This document shows, in pieces, positions 25,549-35,400 of a DNA stretch of 64,000 nt (the stretch's first letter is position 1; each line of letters begins with the position of its first letter). The notes beneath the pieces are model-generated. The model did no database searches, was not told where the DNA came from, and saw only the letters and a program-made list of their open reading frames with translations. The stretch spans positions 186,001-250,000 of the forward strand of contig JADJCP010000006.1 in NCBI GenBank assembly GCA_016703155.1, in the 5' to 3' direction. This stretch comes from Hydrogenophilales bacterium (GTDB lineage: Bacteria > Pseudomonadota > Gammaproteobacteria > Burkholderiales > Thiobacillaceae). Both the position numbers and the translations under genes were made by a program.

Positions 25549-25739
25549 CTGACTATTTGTGTGGCGACAGGGGGTCGGTGCCTTTGCGCCCCAATCTGTA
25601 GCGGAATTCCCACCGGAATCTCACTCCACATAACCACCGTTCACACCGCACCTGACCACTGAAGCTGATCCGCTGTACGCCAGCCATCGTGCCTAGATGT
25701 AATATACTTGTATCTGTATGATTATAAGCAGTATTACGC

Positions 25740-27227
25740 TCATTTCATTGCGCTACCCTGAGGTAAGCCAGTAATTGCCCATAGTCCTATCTTGCCTACG
25801 CTCGCCGCCAGCTTGAGTCTGGCATTGTGCCAATTAGAAATGGTTTTGATACGTTGCTGCTCGGCTTTCGCCAGAGCGCTTTGAACATTTAGGAGCTCGA
25901 CGATATTGCCGACACCGGATTTGTAGCGCCCCCGTGCTACGTCAAAGGAGGCGCGAGCATTGTTCACGAGTTCGGCCGTCGTCTTTAACCCCTCGGACTC
26001 AGTCTCCAGTAACTGATAATTTTTCCAGACCTCCAGCAGAACTTGTTGCTCCACCTGCGCATACTCGGCTTCCTTGGCTTCTACCTGGCTTTGAGCTGCC
26101 TGGATTTGGTAGGTGCGGCCAAAGCCCTCGAAAAGAGGAATGTTGACCTGAATGCCGATGCTGCTACTGGTGGAAGTCGTATCCGTGGAGGTTAAGCCCA
26201 ATGTGGGCGGTTGCCCTAACTGGTCGCTCCGGCTGATTTCCGATGCCAGTGAGATGCTGGGTTTCCCTTCCGCCTTGGTCACATACACTTTCGCCAATGC
26301 GGCATGCATCTCCGCCTGGGCGGCGACCACACTCGGGTGATAACGCCGGGCGTCTTCAAGCAACGCTTCGATCGGCTTGACGAACGCGGTATCCGGCAAG
26401 TGATCTTCGGGTTTGGCCAGGACAAACGATGTATTCACGGCCAATCCAATCGCCATGGCCAGACTGCCATGAACGTTTTTCAATTCCCCATCAGCGATTA
26501 CCCGTTCCAGTTTAGCCTGAGAGTAAGCAGTGCTGGCCTGTAACTGATCGGTTAGCCCGCCCACCCCCGCCTTGTATTTCGCCTCGGCGGCCATGAGACT
26601 CTCTTTGGCGGCTTTTTCGGCTTCACGACTGGCATCCAATGCGGCCACCGCCGTCAGGCTATCGTAGTAGATTTGCGCCGCATTCAGAAACGCCGACTGG
26701 AGCCTGTCATCGTGCACCGCGTTGGCGGCATCGAGCAAAGCACGGGCTTGCTCGAGGTTCGATCGGCGCAACCCGGAGTCGGATAGCACCCAAGTCATCT
26801 TCAAACTGCCGGTGCGTATGGTTGGGTTCGAATCCGCGTCGAGTTCGGGAAACCCCGTGACCCGCGTGCTGTTATTCTGCCTGGCGGCAACGATGGACAC
26901 ATTGATTGTGGGCAGATACGCAGATTGCCGGACTCCGACCAAAGCTGCCTGGTATTTTGCGTTCGCCCAGGCTTGCCGCGTTTGCGGGCTATGACAGAGC
27001 GCGCGTTCCACCACCTCGATAAGCTGTAGTGTGGCTTTGGGTTCACCGAACTGGCATGGGCTCTCGCCGTAAGTGGCGGAGATCATGGTTTTCGCAGGTG
27101 AGGCGGCCATGGATCGAGTAGTAGCGAAAGGATCGAACTCCTGAGCAAGTGCATTGGAAACGCTTGCTACCAGAATGACCGTGGACGAAAGCGCGGCGGC
27201 GACAACCCGGTACATACGAATCAGCAC
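25740..27227 (-). CDS. TolC-family outer-membrane channel of a type I exporter
   Basis: About 491-495 residues (ATG 27215 or GTG 27227). A signal peptide (cleaved near NALAQ) precedes two TolC/OEP repeats with long coiled helices (QARALLDAANAVHDDRLQSA, AAESKYK-type segments near AKYKAGVGGLTDQLQAS and GRYKSGVGNIVELLNVQSAL). The repeated YKxGVGxxxxLL motif is typical of TolC/CyaE/PrtF-type proteins. It overlaps the ABC transporter gene by 7 nt and completes an ABC-HlyD-TolC exporter. Confidence 0.9.
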   Translation of the reverse strand: MLIRMYRVVAAALSSTVILVASVSNALAQEFDPFATTRSMAASPAKTMISATYGESPCQFGEPKATLQLIEVVERALCHSPQTRQAWANAKYQAALVGVRQSAYLPTINVSIVAARQNNSTRVTGFPELDADSNPTIRTGSLKMTWVLSDSGLRRSNLEQARALLDAANAVHDDRLQSAFLNAAQIYYDSLTAVAALDASREAEKAAKESLMAAEAKYKAGVGGLTDQLQASTAYSQAKLERVIADGELKNVHGSLAMAIGLAVNTSFVLAKPEDHLPDTAFVKPIEALLEDARRYHPSVVAAQAEMHAALAKVYVTKAEGKPSISLASEISRSDQLGQPPTLGLTSTDTTSTSSSIGIQVNIPLFEGFGRTYQIQAAQSQVEAKEAEYAQVEQQVLLEVWKNYQLLETESEGLKTTAELVNNARASFDVARGRYKSGVGNIVELLNVQSALAKAEQQRIKTISNWHNARLKLAASVGKIGLWAITGLPQGSAMK

Positions 27228-29368
27228 GTTACATGATGCGGTTCGTCGGGACTTACCCAGGCAACCCTGTCCGACACCACCTTGCCGTCGATGATCTCGA
27301 TCACGCGATCTGCGGAGGCAATGGTTTCGGGCCGGTGGGCGACTATGACGCGTGTTACGTTGAGCGATTTGATGGCAATGTTCACCATGTTTTCACGGGC
27401 GATATCCAGATGGCTCGTGGCTTCATCGAGGAACAACAGGCTGGGCCGCTTGTAGAGTGCTCGGGCGAGCAGAATGCGTTGTTTTTGGCCCCCGGAAAGC
27501 GCGGTACCCATGTCTCCGATCAGGGTGCTGTAGGCCATTGGCATGGCCATGATTTCTTCGTGTATGGCCGCTTTTCTGGCGCATTCCTCGATCCATGCCG
27601 GGTCGGCCTTATGGTCGAAGAAACTGATATTGTCGGCAATCGATCCGGCGAATAGCGAGTCATCTTGCATGACGGTGCCGACCATGCGACGCAATACGTC
27701 TACACCGACCTGATTTACGCTGACGCCACCAATCAGCACATCCCCTGAATTCGGTGTGCGGACCCCCAGCATCGCATTGATCAGGGTGGATTTGCCGCAG
27801 CCAGATGGCCCGATGATGGCCACCGACTCCCCGGCTCCGATGCTGAGGTTGATGCCGTCCAGCACCCACGGCTCTTGGTCGGCGTAGCGAAAATGCAAAT
27901 CGACGATATCGATGCTAGGCTTCAGGTCGGTGTTGCCGATGGACGGCTGTCGCTGCGTATCTTCCGGGTCGGTCAAGACGATATCCGCGAGACGTTCCCC
28001 CTGGAGGCGGAGCATTTTCACTTCGACAACCTTGTCGATCAGCGAACTGACCCGACCATCGAATTGATCCTTGTAGGCAATGAATGCCATCAGCACGCCG
28101 ACGGAAAACTCGCCATCGAGAATCAGCTTTGCTCCTAACCAGATGATGAGAACGCGCTCCAGTCCGAACAGGACACCGTTTAGCAAACGATAGAGGACTT
28201 GCAGTTTCTGACTGCGCAGGTCGGCGTTGATCTGGTCGACCAGCAAGGTCAGCCAGGTGGAGCGGCGTTCATCCTGGCGTTGAAACAGCTTGATGGTCTT
28301 GACGCCGCGTACCGTTTCAAGGAAATGGCTCTGCTGCTTGGCGGCGTGGATGATCTGTTCCTCGGTGGCATTGCGCAACGGGCCATACCAGGCCCAGCGC
28401 CCCAGGCCATACAACACCATCGCACCGACAGCGATCCAGGCGAGAGGTGGGCTGTAGATGAACATCATCAGCAGGGTCAGCGCGGTCATCATCCCATCCA
28501 GGATCGCCTCGACGAACGACGTCGTCAGGGTTTTCTGAATCAGGTCGATCGAGCTGAACCTGGAGACGACGTCACCCAGGTGACGTTTCTCGAAATACTG
28601 AACAGGCAAACTTACCAGATGAGTGAATACGTTCGCGCGCCACTGGACATTAAGCGTCGTGGCCATGTGCATGATCACCCAGGAGCGCAGCGTCGAAACG
28701 CCCTGTTGCATCAGCATCAGTATGCCGAACCCCAGGGCCAGCGTCGTCAGCAGGTCGCGGTCAGCGGAGACAATGACATTGTCGATCACCCATTGCAGAT
28801 AGAACGGTGAGACCAATGCAAACACTTCGAGCGACATGGCCAGCAGCAGAACTTGCGCAAAGGAACGATAAAGCCCCGTCACATTCCCCATCAGTTCGCG
28901 CAATTTGATGCGCTGCTTGAAAGTGACCGGCTTGAATCCCGTGTTTGGCCAGAGTTCGAGCGCGACGCCGGTAAAGGCCTCGGAAACCTCGTCCCAGGAA
29001 AGCTTTCGTATGCCTAAGGCGGGGTCATGGATGGTGATGGTCTTGCTTGAAACCTCTTTAAGCACGACAAAATGATTGAAGCTCCAGTGCAGGATGCATG
29101 GGAGCTTCAACTGCGGCATATCTTCCAATTCCAGCTTGATCGGGCGTGTTGCCATCGACATGGCATTCGCCATCTGGATCAAGTGGCTGAGCGTCGTTCC
29201 CTTGATCGACACCAGGAAAAGGCGCCGCATACTGGCCAGATCGGTACGAAAACCATGATAGCCCGCCACCATGGCGAGCGACGCCAGGCCACATTCCGCG
29301 GCCTCGGTCTGAAGCGTCAAGGGCAGCTTGCGGCCGAATCCGAAGGATAGATTATCGAGAAATGACAT
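27221..29368 (-). CDS. Peptidase-containing ABC transporter (C39, double-glycine peptide exporter)
   Basis: The 715-residue protein joins three parts. An N-terminal C39 peptidase has the full catalytic set: Q20 and C26 in QTEAAECGLASLAMVAGYHG, H99 in HWSFNHFVVL and D115 in ITIHDPALG. A six-helix membrane domain covers about 160-440. The ABC domain has Walker A GPSGCGKST near 517, LSGGQKQR near 621 and LLFLDEATS near 645. Such exporters cut leaders after Gly-Gly while pumping the peptide out. The intact Cys separates it from LapB/HlyB-type transporters with inactive C39-like domains. Two matching leader peptides are encoded nearby. Confidence 0.94.
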   Translation of the reverse strand: MSFLDNLSFGFGRKLPLTLQTEAAECGLASLAMVAGYHGFRTDLASMRRLFLVSIKGTTLSHLIQMANAMSMATRPIKLELEDMPQLKLPCILHWSFNHFVVLKEVSSKTITIHDPALGIRKLSWDEVSEAFTGVALELWPNTGFKPVTFKQRIKLRELMGNVTGLYRSFAQVLLLAMSLEVFALVSPFYLQWVIDNVIVSADRDLLTTLALGFGILMLMQQGVSTLRSWVIMHMATTLNVQWRANVFTHLVSLPVQYFEKRHLGDVVSRFSSIDLIQKTLTTSFVEAILDGMMTALTLLMMFIYSPPLAWIAVGAMVLYGLGRWAWYGPLRNATEEQIIHAAKQQSHFLETVRGVKTIKLFQRQDERRSTWLTLLVDQINADLRSQKLQVLYRLLNGVLFGLERVLIIWLGAKLILDGEFSVGVLMAFIAYKDQFDGRVSSLIDKVVEVKMLRLQGERLADIVLTDPEDTQRQPSIGNTDLKPSIDIVDLHFRYADQEPWVLDGINLSIGAGESVAIIGPSGCGKSTLINAMLGVRTPNSGDVLIGGVSVNQVGVDVLRRMVGTVMQDDSLFAGSIADNISFFDHKADPAWIEECARKAAIHEEIMAMPMAYSTLIGDMGTALSGGQKQRILLARALYKRPSLLFLDEATSHLDIARENMVNIAIKSLNVTRVIVAHRPETIASADRVIEIIDGKVVSDRVAWVSPDEPHHVTC

Positions 29369-29410
29369 TCATGCGCGCCGTGGTTGAATTGTGGCTCTGG
29401 ATAGGCGGCA

Positions 29411-30685
29411 TCAAAGCTTGCCGGTAAGGCTGTAGAGGGGTTCAAGAACCCATTCGTAGAGACGCCGCGTGTCCTGCAAGACATCCGCTTCCAGCAACAT
29501 GCCGGCCTGCAAGGGTTGAGTCTTGCCATAGGCCATCACGGCCTGCGACTCGAGCTCGACGTTGATGCGGTAGACTGGTTCGCTCTGCTGACTCTGGCTG
29601 CCACCAGCCGAGTCGCCCAGCGTGGATATCTCGCTACCCGGCAGAGCCGTTTTGGCGACACTGATTACCTTGCCGCGGGCATGGCCGAATTTCTGATAGG
29701 GGTAAGCCTGGTAACGCAGCAGCACCGCGTCCCCAAGGCGAACGAATCCGACGGCCCGACTGGGGGCATACAGGTGCGCTTGCAATCTGGCATCTGTGGG
29801 AACGATGCTTACCAGAGCGCGGCTCCCGTCCACCGCATGCCCCACCTCGGCGACCACGGCCGTGGCGATGCCTGATTCGGGCGCGGTGATATAAATCTGC
29901 CGCTTGGCCTCACTTTCCGCCAATTCTTGGTCTATGGTGGAAATTCCCCGCTCCAGTTGTGACACTTGGTTTTGGTGCTTCAGGGTTAGGCCCGCGAATT
30001 CATTTTTTCTAAGTGCCAGTTCGCGTTCAACGCCAATCCGTTCACGCTCCATGCCTTGCAAGCGGGCGCGCTGGTCAAGCAACTCTTCTTGTTTTTGCTG
30101 TAACTGTTCACGTGAGATGTAGTCCTGATTCAGCAGGCCCTGGTAGCGCGCCACGGTGTCCTCGCCAAGATTGACGCGGCTATGCTGGCCATCCAGCAAA
30201 TTATCGAGTTTGCGAAGCTCGGTTTCGATGCCACCGATTCGCTTAGCCAGGCCATCGCGTTCGTCTTCTTGGAGTTTGCGGGTTTTGGCGATCTCTTCAT
30301 GCAACGAGTCGCGTCGCGATTCGACCTGCTGGCTTATGGCTGCCTGAATCGACCCTAGCGTGCCACTGTGACGCTCGCTCGATAGGACGTAGAGTACCTC
30401 GCCCTTATGGACACGCGAGCCTTCCATGACGCGCTTTTCCTGAACTATTCCAACCTGGGGGACATACACCTTGACCAAGCCAGTATCCGGCAATAACTGC
30501 CCAAGCACCGTGCTACGCTTGGTATATGTTCCCCAGGCTAGGAAGACAATGACCATCAGGGCAATCAGGACGGCTACACCGGTGAGCAGGCGGTAGGAGA
30601 GTGGACGAATCAGGATGATGTCGCCAAGCAATTTGGCTTGTTGAGCGCCAAGCGCTGCGGCGCGAAAGAGTGGTTGATCGGCCAT
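29411..30685 (-). CDS. HlyD-family membrane fusion protein
   Basis: The 424-residue protein has a short cytoplasmic start (MADQPLFRAAALGAQQ), one membrane helix at about 38-58, a split lipoyl domain (GLVKVYVPQVGIVQEKRVME, ITAPESGIATAV) around a long coiled coil, and a beta-barrel C-terminus. It resembles CvaA-type adaptors that pair with C39 transporters. The ATG at 30685 is preferred because the longer frame would start inside a terminator. It is followed 42 nt later by the ABC gene. Confidence 0.9.
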   Translation of the reverse strand: MADQPLFRAAALGAQQAKLLGDIILIRPLSYRLLTGVAVLIALMVIVFLAWGTYTKRSTVLGQLLPDTGLVKVYVPQVGIVQEKRVMEGSRVHKGEVLYVLSSERHSGTLGSIQAAISQQVESRRDSLHEEIAKTRKLQEDERDGLAKRIGGIETELRKLDNLLDGQHSRVNLGEDTVARYQGLLNQDYISREQLQQKQEELLDQRARLQGMERERIGVERELALRKNEFAGLTLKHQNQVSQLERGISTIDQELAESEAKRQIYITAPESGIATAVVAEVGHAVDGSRALVSIVPTDARLQAHLYAPSRAVGFVRLGDAVLLRYQAYPYQKFGHARGKVISVAKTALPGSEISTLGDSAGGSQSQQSEPVYRINVELESQAVMAYGKTQPLQAGMLLEADVLQDTRRLYEWVLEPLYSLTGKL

Positions 30686-30750
30686 TGAATTTCTGTCTGT
30701 AGCGGCCCTGTGGGGCAATGGGAAGCCGGTCGCGTGAAGTGTCGTACTAG

Positions 30751-30789
30751 AAAAAAAAGGGGAGGGCGCCATGTGACAGCCCTCTCCCC
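30751..30789 (-). terminator. Terminator between peptide 1 and the exporter genes
   Basis: On the minus strand GGGGAG..GGGC pairs with GCCCTCCCC around a small bulge, followed by eight T. It lies 14 nt after the peptide stop and before the HlyD gene. This would let the small peptide be made in excess of the exporter through partial read-through. Confidence 0.8.
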
Positions 30790-30802
30790 AGTCGCTGAAC
30801 GC

Positions 30803-30991
30803 TTAGTTGGAACAGCCGCGTAAACCGCAGAGCATGTTGAGCAGGCCTTGGAGCAGACCGCCCACCAGGGTAAAGATGCCCCCAGGGGCCAGGGACAATA
30901 CGCCGTTCAGAATCGGGTTATCGCCGATCGCGATCGACAGGCCGCCAGAGACTTCGTTGATTTCCTGCTTGTTCAGGACTTGAATTGCCAT
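30803..30991 (-). CDS. Double-glycine leader peptide 1 (bacteriocin-like, 62 aa)
   Basis: The leader MAIQVLNKQEINEVSGG has the classic L-x4-I-x2-V-x-GG pattern cut by C39 transporters. The predicted mature part is 45 residues, rich in Gly and Leu, with GGIFTLVGGLLQGLLNM as a hydrophobic glycine-spaced stretch and two Cys near the end (C-GLRG-C). The ribosome binding site and first codons match peptide 2 almost exactly. It sits directly upstream of its presumed exporter. A two-component bacteriocin or a Cdz-like glycine-zipper toxin is the best guess. Confidence 0.82.
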   Translation of the reverse strand: MAIQVLNKQEINEVSGGLSIAIGDNPILNGVLSLAPGGIFTLVGGLLQGLLNMLCGLRGCSN

Positions 30992-31173
30992 GATGAAACT
31001 CCTCTATTGTTGAACACACATCGTCACATGGCCGCTTTCATTGCGACCGCCCTCGCCCCGATTGGAGCAATTTCTTTTGGAGCATAAATCCGGCCGCTCA
31101 TAACAGGCTGTGCAGCATCCCAACGGCCGATCACTCTGATATATATGATGTATACCATATTCATATGTATCAA

Positions 31174-31188
31174 CTATATCACATATGA
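31174..31188 (-). promoter_or_regulatory. Shared AT-rich operator-like site upstream of peptide 1
   Basis: CTATATCACATATGA lies about 190 nt before the peptide 1 start. The same core TATATCACATAT occurs at 31857-31872 at the same distance before peptide 2, in the opposite orientation. The TGTGATA/TATCACA half-sites recall Crp/Fnr-type boxes. Confidence 0.45.
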
Positions 31189-31712
31189 CGAGGCAGGGCT
31201 GCCGTTCGTCGCGCTTCGCATGCACGTGCTTCACTTGAGTAGCCCATTCCGTAGGGCATAGCCAGCTCATCGCCATAGGCCGCGTAAAGCACATATATTT
31301 GAGTGCATACGCTGGTCATGAGATTACTCAGCAATGCCTCATTGCTTGCCATCGCCGCCAGCAATGCTTTTTTGGGTATCAGGATCACCTCACCGTCTGC
31401 CGGCGCAAGCGCGGCGAATGAGGCGGGCTGTCCCGTCAACATCTCGGCGATGCCGAACGAGCAACCCGATTCAACGACCTGTATCAAGCACATCGCGCCG
31501 CGCGGCGCTTTGACGCATAGGTAGATATTTCCCGAAGTCACTATGTAGACATTCTCGATGGTGTTCCCTGTGTCGAACAGGACATCGCCATCGGCTATCT
31601 CTTGAAGCTGTGACTGATCTAGCAAGGAAGCAATTTCGATATCGCTCAAGCCTTCGAAAAACGCCAGTTTTCTCAACGGCGCGGACCCCGTGACAGTGGT
31701 TGAGTGCTTCAT
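31179..31712 (-). CDS. Cyclic-nucleotide-binding-domain protein without a DNA-binding domain
   Basis: The 177-residue protein (start MKHSTTVTGSAPLRKL at 31712) is a Crp/Fnr-type beta-roll. It has LAFFEGLSDIEIASLLDQS, GDVLFDTGNTIENVYIVTSG, the phosphate-binding-cassette-like GCSFGIAEMLTG, and a dimer helix near 140-160. It stops where the helix-turn-helix would begin and ends with an unrelated Cys/Arg-rich tail. It may sense a ligand and act on a partner, or be a truncated regulator. It precedes peptide 1 on the same strand and diverges from peptide 2. Confidence 0.78.
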   Translation of the reverse strand: MKHSTTVTGSAPLRKLAFFEGLSDIEIASLLDQSQLQEIADGDVLFDTGNTIENVYIVTSGNIYLCVKAPRGAMCLIQVVESGCSFGIAEMLTGQPASFAALAPADGEVILIPKKALLAAMASNEALLSNLMTSVCTQIYVLYAAYGDELAMPYGMGYSSEARACEARRTAALPRHM

Positions 31713-31856
31713 ATGTGCCCCAGTGTTCAAGATCAAAACAGTCCTGGTCGAGCCTAAAGTCAGTGCTACGTCATAGGGTCACGCCCCGACCCGCGCGCCA
31801 CATCACTGCAAGCGACTTAATGCAAAAAATTCAAATATCGCATAAACATATAGAAA

Positions 31857-32020
31857 TATATCACATATATGATAATATTGGTTATTATGATAATGTTGGT
31901 TCGCTGCAATGCTGAGCCCAACATGACATGAGCATTTGATGAGCCGGACAGCTTCACGATGACGGCTCTACTACAAGGGATTGCTTCACATGAAGCAAAA
32001 GCGAGCCGCCGTAAGGCGGC
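31857..32020 (+). promoter_or_regulatory. Promoter region and structured 5' UTR of peptide 2
   Basis: The TATATCACATATATGA motif (31857-31872) matches the one upstream of peptide 1. Further down are an 8-bp inverted repeat TTGCTTCA/TGAAGCAA (31981-31998) and a GCCGCC/GGCGGC hairpin with a GTAA tetraloop (32005-32020), 30 nt before the start codon. The last hairpin is GNRA-capped and could stabilise the message or regulate translation. Confidence 0.5.
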
Positions 32021-32050
32021 AATTCAACCAAGCAAGAAGGAGTTTTGATC

Positions 32051-32254
32051 ATGGCAATTCAAGAACTGAGCAAACACGAGATCAACGAAGTATCTGGCGG
32101 TGTTGTCGATCTGGGCGGCATCCTGGGTGGTTTGCTGTCCCCTGTTCTGGGGCTGCTGAGCCCGGTGCTGAATCTGGTTACCGGTCTGGTGGGTACTGTT
32201 GTGGGAGTGGTGACTGGCCTGCTCGGTGGCCTCCTTGGTGGTTTGCTCGGCTAA
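32051..32254 (+). CDS. Double-glycine leader peptide 2 with a glycine-zipper-like core (67 aa)
   Basis: The leader MAIQELSKHEINEVSGG differs from that of peptide 1 at only three or four positions. The 50-residue core has a single charged residue and consists of Gly, Leu and Val with repeated small-residue spacing (GLVGTVVGVVTGLLGGLLGG), i.e. GxxxG-type zippers. The start at 32051 has AGGAG eight bases upstream. This composition is what is known for CdzC/CdzD, which aggregate on the cell surface and kill neighbours by contact. Export by the C39 transporter across the divergent promoter is inferred. Confidence 0.82.
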   Translation: MAIQELSKHEINEVSGGVVDLGGILGGLLSPVLGLLSPVLNLVTGLVGTVVGVVTGLLGGLLGGLLG

Positions 32255-32266
32255 GCATGCTGTCGG

Positions 32267-32303
32267 GGTGGGGCGGGTGGTTCTCCATTTCATCCGCCCC
32301 ACC
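32267..32303 (+). terminator. Strong GC hairpin after peptide 2
   Basis: GGTGGGGCGG (32267-32276) and CCGCCCCACC (32294-32303) form a perfect 10-bp stem with a 17-nt loop, 12 nt after the peptide stop. There is no T-tract, so it may act as a pause or RNA-stability element and allow some transcription into the adhesin gene. Confidence 0.5.
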
Positions 32304-32490
32304 ACCCGCTACCTGTGCGTCCCAGACGCTCCGCGAATATATCTACTCCATGGATATGCATCTTTTGTCGATTCACGCCGGATTTCTTGGCCATGGTCGT
32401 AGTCGAGCCAGTTGGCCGTCGCCCGGCGCTAGGCACTTGGCGGCCTCATAACCTGGCTGCCACCCCAATATCAACGCCAGGGAACACATC

Positions 32491-35400
32491 ATGAGCACTG
32501 GTAACGCCCTCACGACCCAAATCGCTTTCGTCAAAACAGTTCAGGGCGAAGCTTATGCTCGCAGTGCCACAGGGCAGTTACGCAGGCTGTTCATAGGTGA
32601 TCCCATCTATGAGGGCGACACCGTAACCGCCATGCCTGGTGGGAATGTTGTGCTGGAGTTTCCCTTCGGCCCCACCTATACGGTGACTGCCGAAGAGGCA
32701 CTTAGCATTGAGCAAGGGCAGCTTACGAAACTCGTGGCGTCCAACTCGGACGACAGTCTGGTTAACAGAGTGGCCAAACTGATAGCGACCGGTGCAATGC
32801 TGGACGATCAGCTTGATGAAACGGCTGCGGGTTTAGGTGTGGGCAGTGGCGATGGTGAGGGGCACTCGTTCGTTCGCCTGTTGCGTATCAACGAGGCAAC
32901 CAATCCGTTAGGCATCGATCTCACTGTCGAGCAAACCATCGCAGGAAATGCTTTTGAAACTACTATAAGTTACGGCGTTACTCCCGGCGTGGTGATCAAC
33001 CCGGGTGCCGCCGGCCACAACATCAACGTGATCGAAGGCCAGGACGCCGTCTTCACCATCCAGGTGACCGACGCCGCGCCCGGCAGTCGCCTGACGCTGA
33101 GCCTGGCGGACGGGACCGCCCTGGACGCCGACTACTTTGCGGGCGCGCCGGACGGCCGTTTCGAATACCGTGTGGGCGCGGGGGCCTGGACGGCGGTGAC
33201 CGGCCCCATCGACTTGATCGACGGCGGCGACATCACCCTGGAAGTGCGCACCGACACCATAGACGACCAGATCGACGAACCGGACGAGACCTTCCACCTG
33301 AACGCCAGCCTCGCCCAGGGGAGCACGACCGTGGCGACGGCGAGCGGTAGCGCCACCATCCTCGACAACGACGAACCCGGCGTGGTGATCAACCCGGGTG
33401 CCGCCGGCCACAACATCAACGTGATCGAAGGCCAGGACGCCGTCTTCACCATCCAGGTGACCGACGCCGCGCCCGGCAGTCGCCTGACGCTGAGCCTGGC
33501 GGACGGGACCGCCCTGGACGCCGACTACTTTGCGGGCGCGCCGGACGGCCGTTTCGAATACCGTGTGGGCGCGGGGGCCTGGACGGCGGTGACCGGCCCC
33601 ATCGACTTGATCGACGGCGGCGACATCACCCTGGAAGTGCGCACCGACACCATAGACGACCAGATCGACGAACCGGACGAGACCTTCCACCTGAACGCCA
33701 GCCTCGCCCAGGGAGCACGACCGTGGCGACGGCGAGCGGTAGCGCCACCATCCTCGACAACGACGAACCCGGCGTGGTGATCAACCGGGTGCCGCCGGCC
33801 ACAACATCAACGTGATCGAAGGCCAGGACGCCGTCTTCACCATCCAGGTGACCGACGCCGCGCCCGGCAGTCGCCTGACGCTGAGCCTGGCGGACGGGAC
33901 CGCCCTGGACGCCGACTACTTTGCGGGCGCGCCGGACGGCCGTTTCGAATACCGTGTGGGCGCGGGGGCCTGGACGGCGGTGACCGGCCCCATCGACTTG
34001 ATCGACGGCGGCGACATCACCCTGGAAGTGCGCACCGACACCATAGACGACCAGATCGACGAACCGGACGAGACCTTCCACCTGAACGCCAGCCTCGCCC
34101 AGGGGAGCACGACCGTGGCGACGGCGAGCGGTAGCGCCACCATCCTCGACAACGACGAACCCGGCGTGGTGATCAACCCGGGTGCCGCCGGCCACAACAT
34201 CAACGTGATCGAAGGCCAGGACGCCGTCTTCACCATCCAGGTGACCGACGCCGCGCCCGGCAGTCGCCTGACGCTGAGCCTGGCGGACGGGACCGCCCTG
34301 GACGCCGACTACTTTGCGGGCGCGCCGGACGGCCGTTTCGAATACCGTGTGGGCGCGGGGGCCTGGACGGCGGTGACCGGCCCCATCGACTTGATCGACG
34401 GCGGCGACATCACCCTGGAAGTGCGCACCGACACCATAGACGACCAGATCGACGAACCGGACGAGACCTTCCACCTGAACGCCAGCCTCGCCCAGGGAGC
34501 ACGACCGTGGCGACGGCGAGCGGTAGCGCCACCATCCTCGACAACGACGAACCCGGCGTGGTGATCAACCCGGGTGCCGCCGGCCACAACATCAACGTGA
34601 TCGAAGGCCAGGACGCCGTCTTCACCATCCAGGTGACCGACGCCGCGCCCGGCAGTCGCCTGACGCTGAGCCTGGCGGACGGGACCGCCCTGGACGCCGA
34701 CTACTTTGCGGGCGCGCCGGACGGCCGTTTCGAATACCGTGTGGGCGCGGGGGCCTGGACGGCGGTGACCGGCCCCATCGACTTGATCGACGGCGGCGAC
34801 ATCACCCTGGAAGTGCGCACCGACACCATAGACGACCAGATCGACGAACCGGACGAGACCTTCCACCTGAACGCCAGCCTCGCCCAGGGGAGCACGACCG
34901 TGGCGACGGCGAGCGGTAGCGCCACCATCCTCGACAACGACGAACCCGGCGTGGTGATCAACCCGGGTGCCGCCGGCCACAACATCAACGTGATCGAAGG
35001 CCAGGACGCCGTCTTCACCATCCAGGTGACCGACGCCGCGCCCGGCAGTCGCCTGACGCTGAGCCTGGCGGACGGGACCGCCCTGGACGCCGACTACTTT
35101 GCGGGCGCGCCGGACGGCCGTTTCGAATACCGTGTGGGCGCGGGGGCCTGGACGGCGGTGACCGGCCCCATCGACTTGATCGACGGCGGCGACATCACCC
35201 TGGAAGTGCGCACCGACACCATAGACGACCAGATCGACGAACCGGACGAGACCTTCCACCTGAACGCCAGCCTCGCCCAGGGGAGCACGACCGTGGCGAC
35301 GGCGAGCGGTAGCGCCACCATCCTCGACAACGACGAACCCGGCGTGGTGATCAACCCGGGTGCCGCCAGCCACAACATCAACGTGATCGAAGGCCAGGAC

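Noticed and set aside
27221..30685. Exporter assigned as the LapBCE system of the adhesin
   Set aside because: The ABC protein has an intact C39 catalytic Cys, His and Asp, which LapB-type transporters lack. Double-glycine peptides are a better fit.
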